From: Methylomonas methanica
GTDB taxonomy: Bacteria > Pseudomonadota > Gammaproteobacteria > Methylococcales > Methylomonadaceae
Assembly: GCF_001644035.1 (NCBI RefSeq)
Contig: NZ_LUUG01000093.1
Coordinates: forward strand, 1 to 64,000
DNA length: 64,000 nucleotides
Direction: 5' to 3'
Part shown: positions 1-9,079 of the stretch, piece after piece
How positions within the stretch are numbered: position 1 is the stretch's first letter
Layout of the letters: each line of letters begins with the position of its first letter
Notes under the pieces: generated by a model
What the model was told of the DNA's origin: nothing
Database searches by the model: none
The model's input: the letters and a program-made list of their open reading frames with translations, nothing else
Made by a program: the position numbers and the translations under genes

Positions 1-2
1 TA

Positions 3-662
3 AGTCACGGATTCAGGTTAATATTAACCGCGCTTAGAGCGTCGTCATTATTTCTGGTTGCTCAGCAATTCGCCAGTTACGGCTTGTTAAGCGGCCTGAG
101 TAACGGCCCGGTTAAATGGCTTCTGGCTTTCGCTTTTTTCGACTTGGCCATTTTCATTTGGCATTACGCCAGCCACAAGTATGAATATTTATGGCGATTC
201 CACAAAGTGCATCATAGCGATAAATGCTTTAGTGTCTCCACCGGATTTCGCTTCCATGTTTTCGATTTATTCCTGGAAATAATATACAAATGCGTATTTG
301 TTGTGGTGATTGGCGTGGACGCCTACTTGGTACTTTCCATCGAAATTATCGAGTTATTTTTCATATTTTTCCATCACGCTAATATCCGGGTTCCAAACGA
401 AGCCGCTATTTCCCAAATTATTATCACCCCTTCTCTGCACCGCACTCACCATTCAACCTTGCGCTCGGAACATGACAGCAATTACGGCATAGTGTTGGCT
501 ATTTGGGATCGGATGTTTGGTACCCGAAAAGAGCTGGTGCCCGCCAATATAGGATTGGATTTGATTGAAGCGGAGAATTTTATTCAACTGTTTTCTCTGG
601 CATTTATTACCGAGCGGAAAATCCGGCAGTTAATGGGCTGGATTCCGAAAGGGAAAAAGTAA
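3..662 (+). CDS. Sterol desaturase/fatty acid hydroxylase family protein (5' end outside window)
   Basis: Membrane-bound di-iron hydroxylase of the sterol desaturase superfamily. The frame is open to the left edge of the window without a stop, so the N-terminus is missing; a TTG at 84 is only an internal codon. Three histidine clusters characteristic of the family are visible (HYASH, HKVHH and HRTHH), and hydrophobic segments lie between them. Family members hydroxylate or desaturate lipids, using the histidines to bind two iron atoms at the membrane surface. The substrate cannot be told from sequence. The gene ends 39 bases before msrP on the same strand and may be co-transcribed with it. 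Confidence 0.85.
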   Translation, partial: SHGFRLILTALRASSLFLVAQQFASYGLLSGLSNGPVKWLLAFAFFDLAIFIWHYASHKYEYLWRFHKVHHSDKCFSVSTGFRFHVFDLFLEIIYKCVFVVVIGVDAYLVLSIEIIELFFIFFHHANIRVPNEAAISQIIITPSLHRTHHSTLRSEHDSNYGIVLAIWDRMFGTRKELVPANIGLDLIEAENFIQLFSLAFITERKIRQLMGWIPKGKK

Positions 663-701
663 GTAATGGAACTTCTTTTATAAGCTACCGGTAATCAAGC
701 C

Positions 702-1658
702 ATGATTATAAAAACAATAAAAAATATTCCCGGCAGTGAAATTACCGATCCCTTGGTTTTTCAGCAACGCCGCACTCTGATCAAAGCGATGGCGGCGATG
801 ATGCTGACCGGCACCAGCATCCGAACCGGCTGGGCCGACAGTTCAAAACCGATATGGAGCGCAGTGCCCAAAAGCCGGTTATCGGCGCATGAGTTAGTGG
901 TTACGCCGGCGGACGCCACAGAAAATTACAATAACTACTACGAATTTGCCTTCAACAAAGAAGACCCCAGAAGCCTGGCCCAAAGCCTGCGCGTAGATCC
1001 CTGGTCTGTCGAGATCGGCGGTGAAGTGGAAAAACCCGGCACATATCAATTGGAAGATATTCTCAGCCAGCACCCGCTACAAGAATATATCTATCGTTTC
1101 CGGTGCGTCGAAGCCTGGTCTATGGTGGTGCCCTGGGTGGGCTTTTCGCTGGGCGATTTGCTGAAAACCGCAAAGCCTCTATCAAGTGCCAAGTTCGTAA
1201 AACTCACTTCGGTTCATCAGCCTGACAGCATGCCCAAGCAACGCAATAACGGGATGCTGGACTGGCCCTATGTCGAGGGTTTACGTATCGACGAAGCCAT
1301 GCATCCCTTGACCATACTAGCGGCCGGTATGTACGGCAACATTTTGCCTAAGCAAAACGGTGCGCCCTTGCGTTTGGTAGTACCCTGGAAATACGGCTTT
1401 AAAAGCATCAAGGCCGTCGTCAAAATAGAACTGCTGAAAAGGCCGCCGATTAGCAGTTGGAACAAGTTTGCGCCCAACGAATACGGCTTTTACGCCAACG
1501 TCAATCCGGACGTGCCGCATCCGCGCTGGAGCCAAAATAGCGAGCGGCTATTGGGCAGCGGCTTTTTTACCCCCCGCCGGCAAACCGAGTTATTTAACGG
1601 TTATGGCGAGCAGGTCGCTCACCTGTATCGTGATATGGATTTGAGGCATTTTTTCTAA
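702..1658 (+). CDS. msrP: Protein-methionine-sulfoxide reductase catalytic subunit MsrP
   Basis: Periplasmic molybdopterin enzyme (YedY family) that reduces oxidised methionine in envelope proteins with electrons from the membrane haem protein MsrQ. The 318-residue protein has an RR-containing export signal around residues 23-24 (QQRRTLIKA) followed by a hydrophobic stretch, consistent with Tat export of a folded cofactor enzyme. Cys135 in the RFRCVEAW motif matches the molybdenum-ligating cysteine of the family. The stop codon overlaps the start of msrQ by one base (TAATG), so the two are translationally coupled. Length and neighbour both fit the MsrPQ system; the assignment is secure. Confidence 0.95.
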   Translation: MIIKTIKNIPGSEITDPLVFQQRRTLIKAMAAMMLTGTSIRTGWADSSKPIWSAVPKSRLSAHELVVTPADATENYNNYYEFAFNKEDPRSLAQSLRVDPWSVEIGGEVEKPGTYQLEDILSQHPLQEYIYRFRCVEAWSMVVPWVGFSLGDLLKTAKPLSSAKFVKLTSVHQPDSMPKQRNNGMLDWPYVEGLRIDEAMHPLTILAAGMYGNILPKQNGAPLRLVVPWKYGFKSIKAVVKIELLKRPPISSWNKFAPNEYGFYANVNPDVPHPRWSQNSERLLGSGFFTPRRQTELFNGYGEQVAHLYRDMDLRHFF

Positions 1659-2299
1659 TGATTATGCAAATTAATAATTTGCGGTCTTTAACCATCGCGG
1701 TGTGTTTTATCCCGCTGCTTTGGGTAGTTTTCGATATTGCCTTTGATAATCTGGGTTCAAATCAAATGCAAGCCCTACATATTCGTTTAGGTGATTGGGC
1801 CTTGCGGTTTTTATGGATAACCCTGGCGATTACTCCCGTACAAACCGTCACAAAATGGCGCGGCATGACCGAGTATCGGCAATTATTCGGTTTATATGCT
1901 TTTTTTTACGCCAGCCTGCACGTCCTGGTTTATTTAGCGGTTGACCAGGTTTTTGCCTGGCGAATAATTGGTATCGATATTCTCGAAAGCTCGTATATCT
2001 GGTTCGGATTGATTGCCTACATTATTGTTTTTTCGTTGGGCATTACCTCCTCTAAAGCGTCCAAAAAGCTCTTGGGCAAAAGTTGGAAAAAACTGCATCG
2101 ATTTATTTACATAGCAGCCGGCGCGGCAATGATTCATTATTTCTGGCAACTTAAAGGGAATCTGGCAGAGCCTTTATTTTATTTGCTGCTGATATTTATG
2201 CTGTTGGGTTTTCGCGCTGTAATCTGGTTTAAAAATAAGCAGTTAAGTCAAATGATGATTCCGAAAGGCCGCGCATCCACCGATACAGAATCCGATTAA
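1658..2299 (+). CDS. msrQ: Protein-methionine-sulfoxide reductase haem-binding subunit MsrQ
   Basis: Integral membrane b-type cytochrome (YedZ/ferric reductase-like transmembrane family) that passes electrons from the quinone pool or flavin reductases to MsrP. The 213-residue product has about six hydrophobic segments with histidines suitable for haem binding (for example in ASLHVLVYL and KLHRFIYIA, and in the AAMIHYFW helix). It starts on the A of the msrP stop codon, which shows operon organisation and sets the start. Family length is about 200 residues, so the gene looks intact. Confidence 0.94.
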   Translation: MIMQINNLRSLTIAVCFIPLLWVVFDIAFDNLGSNQMQALHIRLGDWALRFLWITLAITPVQTVTKWRGMTEYRQLFGLYAFFYASLHVLVYLAVDQVFAWRIIGIDILESSYIWFGLIAYIIVFSLGITSSKASKKLLGKSWKKLHRFIYIAAGAAMIHYFWQLKGNLAEPLFYLLLIFMLLGFRAVIWFKNKQLSQMMIPKGRASTDTESD

Positions 2300-2358
2300 C
2301 CCACCAAGCCCTGAATCGACGGTAGGGTTTAGTCCTAGTAGTTTCCGGAGCAGAATTT

Positions 2359-3270
2359 ATGAACACTAACTCGATTTTAATTAGCGGCGGCACCGGCTTT
2401 CTGGGCAGCGCGCTTACTAAACAACTAATCCAAAAAAACTATTCGGTGACGGTGCTGAGCCGTAGTGCCGAAAAAGTGGTCGCCACATTCGGCAACAGCG
2501 TTCAAGCGGTTAGCTCGATCACCGACTTACCGGATGCCGGCAGCTTTAAAGCGGTGGTCAACCTGGCCGGCGCAGGCATTTTCGATCAACGCTGGACCGA
2601 GCCACGCAAACAGCTATTGCATGATAGCCGCATCAAACTGACCGAACAATTGGTGGCCTGGATAGCATCAACCACCCAGCCCGCACCAGTACTGGTAAGC
2701 GGCTCGGCTATCGGCGTTTACGGCGATCAAGGCGACAAGTTTCTCACTGAAAGTAGCGCGAGCATTGCCGATTTCTCCCAACAGCTGTGCGCCGATTGGG
2801 AATCAGCCGCCTTGCAAGCGGAAAAATTCGGCAGCCGGGTCTGCCTGATACGCACCGGCTTGGTGCTGGGTGATAATGGTGGCATACTGAAACGCATGTT
2901 GCTGCCGTTTCGTTTAGGGTTAGGCGGACGCCTGGGGAATGGCAAGCAATGGATGTCCTGGATACATTTGCACGACTGGCTGGCTATCGTCGAAGCGATG
3001 ATAGAAACTCCGGACATGCGCGGCGCATACAACGCCACGGCGCCCGACCCGGTCAACAACCAGCAATTCAGCGCCAGTCTGGCCGGCGTGCTGAATAGGC
3101 CGCTGCTGCTGCCCATGCCGGAAATAGCCCTTAAATTATTGCTGGGCGAGATGGCGGCGCTGGTCTTGGGCAGCCAACGCGTGCTGCCGGAGCGTTTATT
3201 GGCACAGGGCTTTGCATTTAAATATTCACAGTTGGATACCGCATTGCGCGATATTCTGAATAAACCCTAG
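2359..3270 (+). CDS. TIGR01777 family epimerase/NAD-dependent oxidoreductase
   Basis: Short-chain dehydrogenase-like protein of the YfcH/TIGR01777 family, 303 residues. The N-terminal nucleotide-binding motif GGTGFLGSAL lies at about residues 10-19, and the family segment VSGSAIGVYGDQGD is present in the middle. The C-terminal DUF1731-like part (LLLGEMAALVLGSQRVLP) is complete. The enzyme is predicted to bind NAD(P), but no physiological substrate is established for bacterial members. A weak GGAG-type ribosome site precedes the ATG. The stop codon directly abuts the 150-bp repeat at 3271-3420. Confidence 0.9.
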   Translation: MNTNSILISGGTGFLGSALTKQLIQKNYSVTVLSRSAEKVVATFGNSVQAVSSITDLPDAGSFKAVVNLAGAGIFDQRWTEPRKQLLHDSRIKLTEQLVAWIASTTQPAPVLVSGSAIGVYGDQGDKFLTESSASIADFSQQLCADWESAALQAEKFGSRVCLIRTGLVLGDNGGILKRMLLPFRLGLGGRLGNGKQWMSWIHLHDWLAIVEAMIETPDMRGAYNATAPDPVNNQQFSASLAGVLNRPLLLPMPEIALKLLLGEMAALVLGSQRVLPERLLAQGFAFKYSQLDTALRDILNKP

Positions 3271-3420
3271 GGGAACCTCTAAAAAAATCCCCTCTCCCTC
3301 TGGGAGAGGGCTAGGGTGAGGGGGATTTAAACAATTGATTTTAATTCCCTCATCCCAACCTTCTCCCTTTACCCCCTGTGGGCTAAGGGGGAAGGAGATT
3401 TTTTATTTTTAGAGGTCCCT
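3271..3420. repeat. 150-bp MITE/REP-like element with imperfect terminal inverted repeats
   Basis: The left end (3271-3289, gggaacctctaaaaaaatc) and right end (3397-3420) are imperfect inverted copies. Inside are C-rich/G-rich hairpins, including the palindrome CCTCTCCC-TCT-GGGAGAGG at 3291-3309, and a second C-rich/G-rich half at 3347-3396. The same architecture (CCCCTTCTCC...GGAGAAGG, CCCTCACC...GGAGAGGGG) recurs inside the mod gene at 11848-11981, so this is a dispersed family. No coding capacity is apparent. It may also act as a terminator or mRNA stabiliser after the upstream gene. Confidence 0.75.
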
Positions 3421-3442
3421 TAGATAAACTACGGTCACATTT

Positions 3443-3952
3443 ATGTTAATCGACAGTCTTTCCTTGCTATTTGCCTTTACCTCGTTCGTCACCTGGTACG
3501 AAACGCTGTTGATAGCCCTGGCCCTGGGCGTACTGGTATTTTATCTGACCCCCTCCCCCGCCCAGGAATGGGAAGAACGTACACCGGCCACGCTGTATTT
3601 TTACCTGCAATGGAGCTGGCTAGGTTATCTGCGGTTGAAAGACGCGTTCTATCCGTTTTTCATCCTGTACAACGCTGTACTGTTTTTCGCCGACTACCGG
3701 ATCAACGAAGGCAACTTCACCGTAGCCAGCTGGGTGACTATCCATATCATCATGGCGATGCCCTTAATCTATTGGACCGGTGCGGTTTGGCGCTGCTCCG
3801 ACAAGGGCACCAGCAGAATCTGGGCCGCCGTTGCCCGCCTGCTGACGGTGGCGGCATATTTCGACTTACTGCTGCGCTGGGTGATTTATCAGTACTACCC
3901 CAACATCATGTTCAGTTGTCAGCAAATGATCATTCATTGGGGCGACTGCTGA
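3443..3952 (+). CDS. Membrane protein of unknown function
   Basis: I do not recognise this 169-residue protein. It has four probable membrane segments (residues about 8-35, 70-85, 93-115 and 125-145), with an acidic and aromatic loop (AQEWEERTPATLYFYLQW) after the first. The stop lies 4 bases before the photolyase start, so the two are probably co-transcribed; the pairing might reflect light or UV response but this is only inference. No signal for lipidation or known catalytic motif is seen. Confidence 0.75.
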   Translation: MLIDSLSLLFAFTSFVTWYETLLIALALGVLVFYLTPSPAQEWEERTPATLYFYLQWSWLGYLRLKDAFYPFFILYNAVLFFADYRINEGNFTVASWVTIHIIMAMPLIYWTGAVWRCSDKGTSRIWAAVARLLTVAAYFDLLLRWVIYQYYPNIMFSCQQMIIHWGDC

Positions 3953-3956
3953 GCCG

Positions 3957-5348
3957 ATGGCAAAAAAACGCTACAAAACCTCGCTGTTTATTTTCCGCCG
4001 CGATTTACGGCTGGAAGATAACACCGCACTCAACGCCGCCCTAAGCGATTCCGAGCATGTCATCGCCTGTTTTATCTTCGATCCTCGGCAAATCGAAACT
4101 CATCCTTACCAAAGTACGCCGGGCCTGCAATTCATGCTGGAATCACTGAGCGATTTGCAGCAGCAACTGCAACAGCAAGGTGCCGTGCTGTATATTTTCA
4201 ACGATCAGCCCACTCACCTCATCGAGCCGCTGAAGCAGGAATTAGGCATCGAAGCGGTATTTGTCAATCGCGACTACAGCCCGTTCAGCCGGCAACGAGA
4301 CAACGAACTGCGCAAACAGTGCGAAAAACTGCATCTGGCTTTTCACAGCCAAGCCGATTTGCTGCTGACCGAACCGGAGCAAGGTTTAAAAAGTAACGGC
4401 AAACCGTATCAAGTATTCACCGCGTTTCATCGGCAAGCCAGGCTCCAGCCGGTGTCGGCTCCTCAGCGCTTGGCGCCGGGTAAACTATCGGCAAAAGCCT
4501 ATGCCGGCCACAAACCCGAGCTGCTACACCAACTGCAACAGCCGCACCACAACGCGCTGCCCGGTGGCCGGCAAGCGGCGCTGGAGCGCTTAGCCATCAT
4601 CGGCAACTGCAAAAACTACCTTGCAGTCCGCGATTTTCCGGCCATGGCCGCCACCAGCCAACTGTCGGCCTATTTAAAATTCGGCTGCGTCTCGGTGCGC
4701 GAAGCTTTTTACAGCATCCAAGCCGAACTCGACCCCGACCATCCCTTGCTCCGCCAACTGTATTGGCGCGACTTTTTCACCCATATCGGCTTTCATTTTC
4801 CGCATGTGTTCGGTCATACCTTTGATAGACGTTACGACGGCTTGCTGTGGCGCAACGGCCAGGAGGACTTTTGGGCCTGGGCCAACGGCCAAACCGGCTT
4901 CCCGATTGTGGACGCCGCCATGCGCGAATTGAACCAAACCGGCTGGATGCATAACCGCTTACGGATGATCGTTGCCTCGTTTTTGGTCAAAGATTTACAC
5001 GTCTCCTGGCGCTGGGGCGAACGTTATTTTGCGCAACGCTTGTTGGATTACGACCCGTGCGTCAACAACGGCAACTGGCAATGGGCAGCCTCCACCGGCT
5101 GCGATGCGCAACCGTATTTCCGGATCTTCAATCCGTGGTTACAACAGAAAAAATTCGATCCGCAATGCCTGTATATCAAGACCTGGATTCCGGAATTACA
5201 ACGCTATCCGGCTGAGGTGATTCACAAGTGGGAAAAGCACCCGCTAGCCGGCGACTACCCTGCACCGCGCGTCGATCACGCGGTACAAAGCCATGCTATC
5301 AAAGCCCAATTCAAAGCCCTAGCCAATACAGCGGCTACACCGGAGTAA
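3957..5348 (+). CDS. phrB: Deoxyribodipyrimidine photolyase (class I CPD type)
   Basis: Light-driven repair enzyme that splits cyclobutane pyrimidine dimers using reduced FAD. The 463-residue protein has the N-terminal alpha/beta antenna domain (FIFRRDLRLEDN at the start) and the C-terminal FAD-binding domain with TGWMHNRLRMIVASFLVKDL beginning near residue 326 and the WQWAASTGCDAQPYFRIFNP motif near 376-395. Both are hallmark photolyase sequences. It begins 4 bases after the preceding membrane-protein gene and is followed within 4 bases by the lipocalin gene. Photolyase together with Blc-type lipocalin and DUF523/DUF1722 genes is a recurrent stress cluster in proteobacteria. Confidence 0.95.
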   Translation: MAKKRYKTSLFIFRRDLRLEDNTALNAALSDSEHVIACFIFDPRQIETHPYQSTPGLQFMLESLSDLQQQLQQQGAVLYIFNDQPTHLIEPLKQELGIEAVFVNRDYSPFSRQRDNELRKQCEKLHLAFHSQADLLLTEPEQGLKSNGKPYQVFTAFHRQARLQPVSAPQRLAPGKLSAKAYAGHKPELLHQLQQPHHNALPGGRQAALERLAIIGNCKNYLAVRDFPAMAATSQLSAYLKFGCVSVREAFYSIQAELDPDHPLLRQLYWRDFFTHIGFHFPHVFGHTFDRRYDGLLWRNGQEDFWAWANGQTGFPIVDAAMRELNQTGWMHNRLRMIVASFLVKDLHVSWRWGERYFAQRLLDYDPCVNNGNWQWAASTGCDAQPYFRIFNPWLQQKKFDPQCLYIKTWIPELQRYPAEVIHKWEKHPLAGDYPAPRVDHAVQSHAIKAQFKALANTAATPE

Positions 5349-5351
5349 ACC

Positions 5352-5870
5352 ATGCGTTATGTATCGATAGTCTTATTAAGCTTGCTGTGCGCCTGTACCG
5401 GTATCCCGGAAGGCGTAAAAGTGATAGACGGCTTTGAGCTGGAACGCTATCTGGGCACCTGGTACGAAATCGCCCGCCTGGATCACAGCTTCGAGCGCGG
5501 CCTGACCGACATCAGCGCCGAATACAGCCTGCGCGATGACGGCGGCGTGAAGGTGTTAAACAGCGGCTACGATGCCGAACAAGGCCAACGAAAAATCGCC
5601 GAAGGCAAAGCATACTTTATCGACAAACCGGACATCGGCCGCCTGAAAGTGTCTTTCTTCGGGCCGTTTTACGGCGCCTATAACATTATTGCGCTGGATA
5701 AAACCGGCTACCGTTATGTGATGATTGCCGGCCCGGATCGAGACTATTTGTGGATACTGGCGCGCAGCCCGGAATTGGATCCGAACATCCGCCAGGAGCT
5801 GATTCAGCAGGCAAAAGCGCTCGGTTTTGCCACCGAGAAACTGATTTTTGACCAACACCCCAAGCAGTAA
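5352..5870 (+). CDS. blc: Lipocalin family lipoprotein (Blc-like)
   Basis: Outer-membrane lipoprotein of the bacterial lipocalin family; E. coli Blc binds lysophospholipids and is linked to envelope stress. The 172-residue protein starts with a short signal peptide ending in a lipobox-like LLCAC, followed by the conserved lipocalin motif YLGTWYEIARLDHSFERG near residues 34-51, and ends with the conserved YLWILARSP strand region. The size fits the family. It is 4 bases downstream of the photolyase stop. Confidence 0.93.
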   Translation: MRYVSIVLLSLLCACTGIPEGVKVIDGFELERYLGTWYEIARLDHSFERGLTDISAEYSLRDDGGVKVLNSGYDAEQGQRKIAEGKAYFIDKPDIGRLKVSFFGPFYGAYNIIALDKTGYRYVMIAGPDRDYLWILARSPELDPNIRQELIQQAKALGFATEKLIFDQHPKQ

Positions 5871-5882
5871 GCAGGATTAAGC

Positions 5883-6824
5883 ATGCAGAAAATTTCGGTT
5901 GGCATCAGTGCCTGCCTATTAGGCCAGGAAGTGCGTTACGACGGCGCGCATAAGTATCACAGCTATATAGAGCGCACGCTGGGACAATATTTAGAATTTA
6001 GAGCCTTCTGCCCGGAAGTCGAAGCTGGCTTGGGCATCCCGCGTCCCTGCGTACAATTGCGGGAAACCGCCGACGGCATCCGTTGCGTCGGCGTCAAGGA
6101 TCATAGTCTGGACGTGACTGAACGCTTGGAAGACGCTTCCGCCCGGCAACACGACTGGCTGGGCGGCTTATGCGGCTACATCCTTAAAAAGGACTCGCCC
6201 AGCTGCGGCATGACCCGCGTGAAAGTCTATAAAAACGACATTCCCGCCCGCCAAGGCACCGGCATATTCGCCGACTATTTACAGCGCACCTTCCCTAGTC
6301 TGCCGGTGGAAGAAGAAGGCCGGCTGGGCGATCCCGGCCTGCGGGAAAATTTTATCCAACGGGTGTTTGTGATGCGCCGCTGGCAGGATCTATGCGAACA
6401 AGGTTTGACCGCGCACGGTTTGATCACCTTTCACAGCCGGCATAAATTGATCGCGATGAGCCACGAGCAAAACCAGGCCCGCGAGCTGGGACGGATTATT
6501 GCCGGCGTCACAAACGCGGATATTGAAAGCATCGCCGGTGCTTACATCGCTGCGTTGATGACCTGCCTAAAAATCGTCGCCAACCGCGGCAACCATGTCA
6601 ACGTGTTGCAACATATCCAAGGTTATCTGAAACACAAACTGGACAGCGACGACAAACAGGAACTGGTGGAAACCATCGAAAATTATCGCATCGGTTTATT
6701 GCCGCTGATCGTGCCGCTCACCCTGCTCCGCCATCATTTCCGTAGAGAGCCGGATGACTTTATCGACAACTCTTTTTATATGTTGCCGCATCCGGCGGAA
6801 TTGTCCTTGTTGAACAGTATTTAA
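5883..6824 (+). CDS. DUF523 and DUF1722 domain protein (YbgA-like)
   Basis: Two-domain protein of 313 residues. The N-terminal DUF523 region shows VGISACLLGQEVRYDG, CPEVEAGLGIPRP and KDSPSCGM, all typical cysteine-containing motifs of that family. The C-terminal half is the DUF1722 (YbgA) region with LITFHSRHKLIAMSHEQ. YbgA-type proteins are frequently encoded beside photolyase, as here; thiouracil desulfurase activity has been reported for isolated DUF523 proteins, but the role of the fused form is not settled. The gene lies 12 bases after the lipocalin and closes the plus-strand cluster. Confidence 0.88.
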   Translation: MQKISVGISACLLGQEVRYDGAHKYHSYIERTLGQYLEFRAFCPEVEAGLGIPRPCVQLRETADGIRCVGVKDHSLDVTERLEDASARQHDWLGGLCGYILKKDSPSCGMTRVKVYKNDIPARQGTGIFADYLQRTFPSLPVEEEGRLGDPGLRENFIQRVFVMRRWQDLCEQGLTAHGLITFHSRHKLIAMSHEQNQARELGRIIAGVTNADIESIAGAYIAALMTCLKIVANRGNHVNVLQHIQGYLKHKLDSDDKQELVETIENYRIGLLPLIVPLTLLRHHFRREPDDFIDNSFYMLPHPAELSLLNSI

Positions 6825-6827
6825 CCG

Positions 6828-7025
6828 CTATTGCATCTGCTCACGTTCGCGCTGATAAGCATCGTAACTCTGCCGCCGTTCGCAATCGTTAGACATGGCT
6901 TTTTGACACTGCAATTGCCCGGCGTTCTGTAACGCATGATAGCCCAGGCGTTGCGGCCAATCCGCGCTGCAAGCAGCCATCCCCAGCGCAGCGGATACGG
7001 CCAAAATACTATTTAATCCTCGCAT
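6828..7025 (-). CDS. Small predicted lipoprotein
   Basis: Short gene of 65 codons on the minus strand. The ATG at 7025 is preceded by a strong ribosome site (AGGAGA, about 8 bases upstream in the minus sense), which is why I prefer it to a longer upstream frame. The product begins MRGLNSILAVSAALGMAACS, a signal peptide with lipobox AAC, and continues with two further cysteines (LQCQKAMSNDCERR) and a charged, glutamine-rich tail. I recognise no family beyond a small lipoprotein. Its 3' end converges on the preceding gene. Confidence 0.65.
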   Translation of the reverse strand: MRGLNSILAVSAALGMAACSADWPQRLGYHALQNAGQLQCQKAMSNDCERRQSYDAYQREREQMQ

Positions 7026-7168
7026 CCCAAATCTCCTAAAAAATGTCCGAACCGCTAATGGCTGCAATATACAACATGCGGCAGGCTGGGCCGGCAATAA
7101 ATCAAGCCCGGATTATTCGGAAAATCGCTACAATGCAGCCCTATTCCGCAAGTTGACTGGCTGAAAAT

Positions 7169-8881
7169 ATGGACATGGAAATCGCTGAAAAATCCGAAAA
7201 ATACGCCGCTTTTCTAAGCCTACTAAAACGCAAAGGCAAGCTCTCGGACAGCGACCTGGGCAAGGTGCGACGTATGCAAAAGTCGTCTTTGGACGATTCC
7301 TTACCGCAAATGCTGATCAAATTGGGTTTGTGTTCCGACAGCGACATCGCCGGCAGCTTCGCCGAAGCCAGCGGCATTACCCGCGTCACACCGGCACAGT
7401 ATCCGCCGCAATCGCCGCTACCGGACAGTGTTTCCCAGCGTTTTTTAAAGCAATATCACGCGGTGGGCCTGGCGGCCGACGATGAACAAGTCCAAGTCGC
7501 GGTGATGGACCCAGAAGACGACTACGTCATGCAAGCCTTGCAACTGGCTCTCGGCAAGCCTGTTAAACTGCACATCGGCCAGCTCTCGGAAATCGACGCC
7601 GCGCTGGAATTGCAATACGGCGAAGGCAAGTCGCAAATGGACAAGCTGATGGACAACCTCAATGTCGAGGAGGAAGGCAGCGAAGACCTGGAACATTTAA
7701 AAGACCTGGCCAGCGAAGCGCCCATCATCAAAATGGTGAACTTCATTCTGCAAAAAGCCGTGGAAAGTCGGGCGTCCGACGTGCATATTGAGCCATTCGA
7801 GCAAAGCCTGAAAGTGCGCCTGCGCATCGACGGGGTGCTACAAGACATCGACTCGCCCCCCGTCGCCTCCACCGCTGCGGTGCTATCGCGGATCAAGATC
7901 ATGGCCAAGCTGAACATCGCCGAGCGCCGCCTGCCGCAGGACGGCCGCATCAAATTGCAAATGATAGGCAAGGAGCTGGATTTGCGGGTTTCGACCATCC
8001 CTACCCTACACGGCGAAAGCGTGGTGATTCGCTTGCTCGACAAGGAAAACGCCGTATTGGACTTCGAAACCCTGGGCTTCGTCGGCAAACAAGCCGAGCG
8101 CTTCATGGAAGTGCTGGCGCAACCGCACGGTATCTTGCTCATTACCGGCCCGACCGGTAGCGGTAAATCGACATCGCTTTACGCCGCGTTAAAAACCCTG
8201 AACACTTCCGAACGCAAAATCATCACCGTCGAAGATCCGGTGGAATATCAGCTGGAAGGCATCAACCAGATCCAAGCCAAACCGCAAATCGGCCTGACTT
8301 TCGCCTCTGCCTTACGCTCCATTGTTCGGCAAGACCCGGACGTGATTATGATCGGCGAGATGCGCGACCTTGAAACCGCCAAGATCGCGGTGCAATCCGC
8401 GTTAACCGGCCACTTGGTATTGTCCACCCTGCATACCAACGATGCCGCCGCCGGCGTCACCCGCTTGCAGGACATGGGCCTGGAAGAATACCTGCTCAGC
8501 TCGACGATCAACGGCATCCTGGCCCAGCGTCTGGTGCGCCGCCTGTGTCCGCATTGCAAACAAGCCCATCCGGCTTCGGAGACACTGATCGAGGAAATGA
8601 AACTACGGAACTGGCAACCCACCGGCGAAATTCTGCTGCACAAACCGGTCGGTTGCCCCACCTGCAACGGCATTGGCTACAAAGGCCGACTGGCGATCAT
8701 CGAATTTCTGACGATGACCGACACCATCCGCAAACAAATCATGAAACACGAAGAAGCTTTCGTGATCCAGCAAACCGCTATCCAGGAAGGCATGCAAACC
8801 ATGTACGAAGACGGCGTGGGCAAGGCCTTGCAAGGCATTACCACGCTGGAAGAAGTGTTGCGGGTGACGACCGAGGCTTAA
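7169..8881 (+). CDS. gspE: Type II secretion system ATPase GspE
   Basis: Cytoplasmic hexameric ATPase that powers the type II secretion pseudopilus. The 570-residue protein has the N-terminal GspE/MshEN domain, the PilB-type CTD with Walker A GPTGSGKST near residues 326-334, the Asp box VEDPVEY, the Walker B region PDVIMIGEMRD near 391-401, and the tetracysteine zinc motif (CPHC near 460, CPTC near 496). It is the first gene of the secretion locus, but gspF, normally next, begins 6.9 kb further on behind an island of toxin-antitoxin and restriction genes. Both parts of the locus look intact, so gspE probably still functions with the downstream genes. Confidence 0.95.
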   Translation: MDMEIAEKSEKYAAFLSLLKRKGKLSDSDLGKVRRMQKSSLDDSLPQMLIKLGLCSDSDIAGSFAEASGITRVTPAQYPPQSPLPDSVSQRFLKQYHAVGLAADDEQVQVAVMDPEDDYVMQALQLALGKPVKLHIGQLSEIDAALELQYGEGKSQMDKLMDNLNVEEEGSEDLEHLKDLASEAPIIKMVNFILQKAVESRASDVHIEPFEQSLKVRLRIDGVLQDIDSPPVASTAAVLSRIKIMAKLNIAERRLPQDGRIKLQMIGKELDLRVSTIPTLHGESVVIRLLDKENAVLDFETLGFVGKQAERFMEVLAQPHGILLITGPTGSGKSTSLYAALKTLNTSERKIITVEDPVEYQLEGINQIQAKPQIGLTFASALRSIVRQDPDVIMIGEMRDLETAKIAVQSALTGHLVLSTLHTNDAAAGVTRLQDMGLEEYLLSSTINGILAQRLVRRLCPHCKQAHPASETLIEEMKLRNWQPTGEILLHKPVGCPTCNGIGYKGRLAIIEFLTMTDTIRKQIMKHEEAFVIQQTAIQEGMQTMYEDGVGKALQGITTLEEVLRVTTEA

Positions 8882-8892
8882 CGGAAATAGCG

Positions 8893-9060
8893 ATGCCGGT
8901 AATCTCGCGGTTTTATGGGATCATGATCAGAATGTACCTGATTGACCGGGAACATCCGCCCCGCCACATCCATATAAAATACGCCGAATACGAAGCAGTG
9001 ATGGAACTGGATAATTTGAACATTATTGATGGCCGGATACCCAAAACTTTCATCCCATAG
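8893..9060 (+). CDS. DUF4160 domain protein, apparently C-terminally truncated
   Basis: The ATG at 8893 opens a 55-codon frame beginning MPVISRFYGIMIRMYL, the typical start of DUF4160 proteins, with the conserved HPPRHIHIKYAEYEAV segment. Usual family members are about 75-90 residues and continue with a WAELHxxEL helix after the LPR-type segment; here the frame stops after GRIPKTFIP, and no such helix appears in the other frames, so the tail is deleted rather than frameshifted. DUF4160 is often paired with DUF2442, as here, and such pairs have been suggested as toxin-antitoxin-like. It begins 11 bases after gspE. Confidence 0.6.
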   Translation: MPVISRFYGIMIRMYLIDREHPPRHIHIKYAEYEAVMELDNLNIIDGRIPKTFIP

Positions 9061-9079
9061 CACCTTTGGAGTAAGTGAT

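Noticed and set aside
3568..4044. Open frame of 158 codons overlapping the membrane protein and photolyase genes
   Set aside because: Arginine- and cysteine-rich product without family resemblance; overlaps two convincingly coding frames.
7522..8142. Minus-strand open frame of 206 codons inside gspE
   Set aside because: Antisense shadow of a well-conserved gene; serine- and arginine-rich, no start signals.
8545..8892. Longer upstream start for the DUF4160 frame inside gspE
   Set aside because: The product upstream of ATG 8893 is a shadow of gspE, and family proteins start at MPxISRF.
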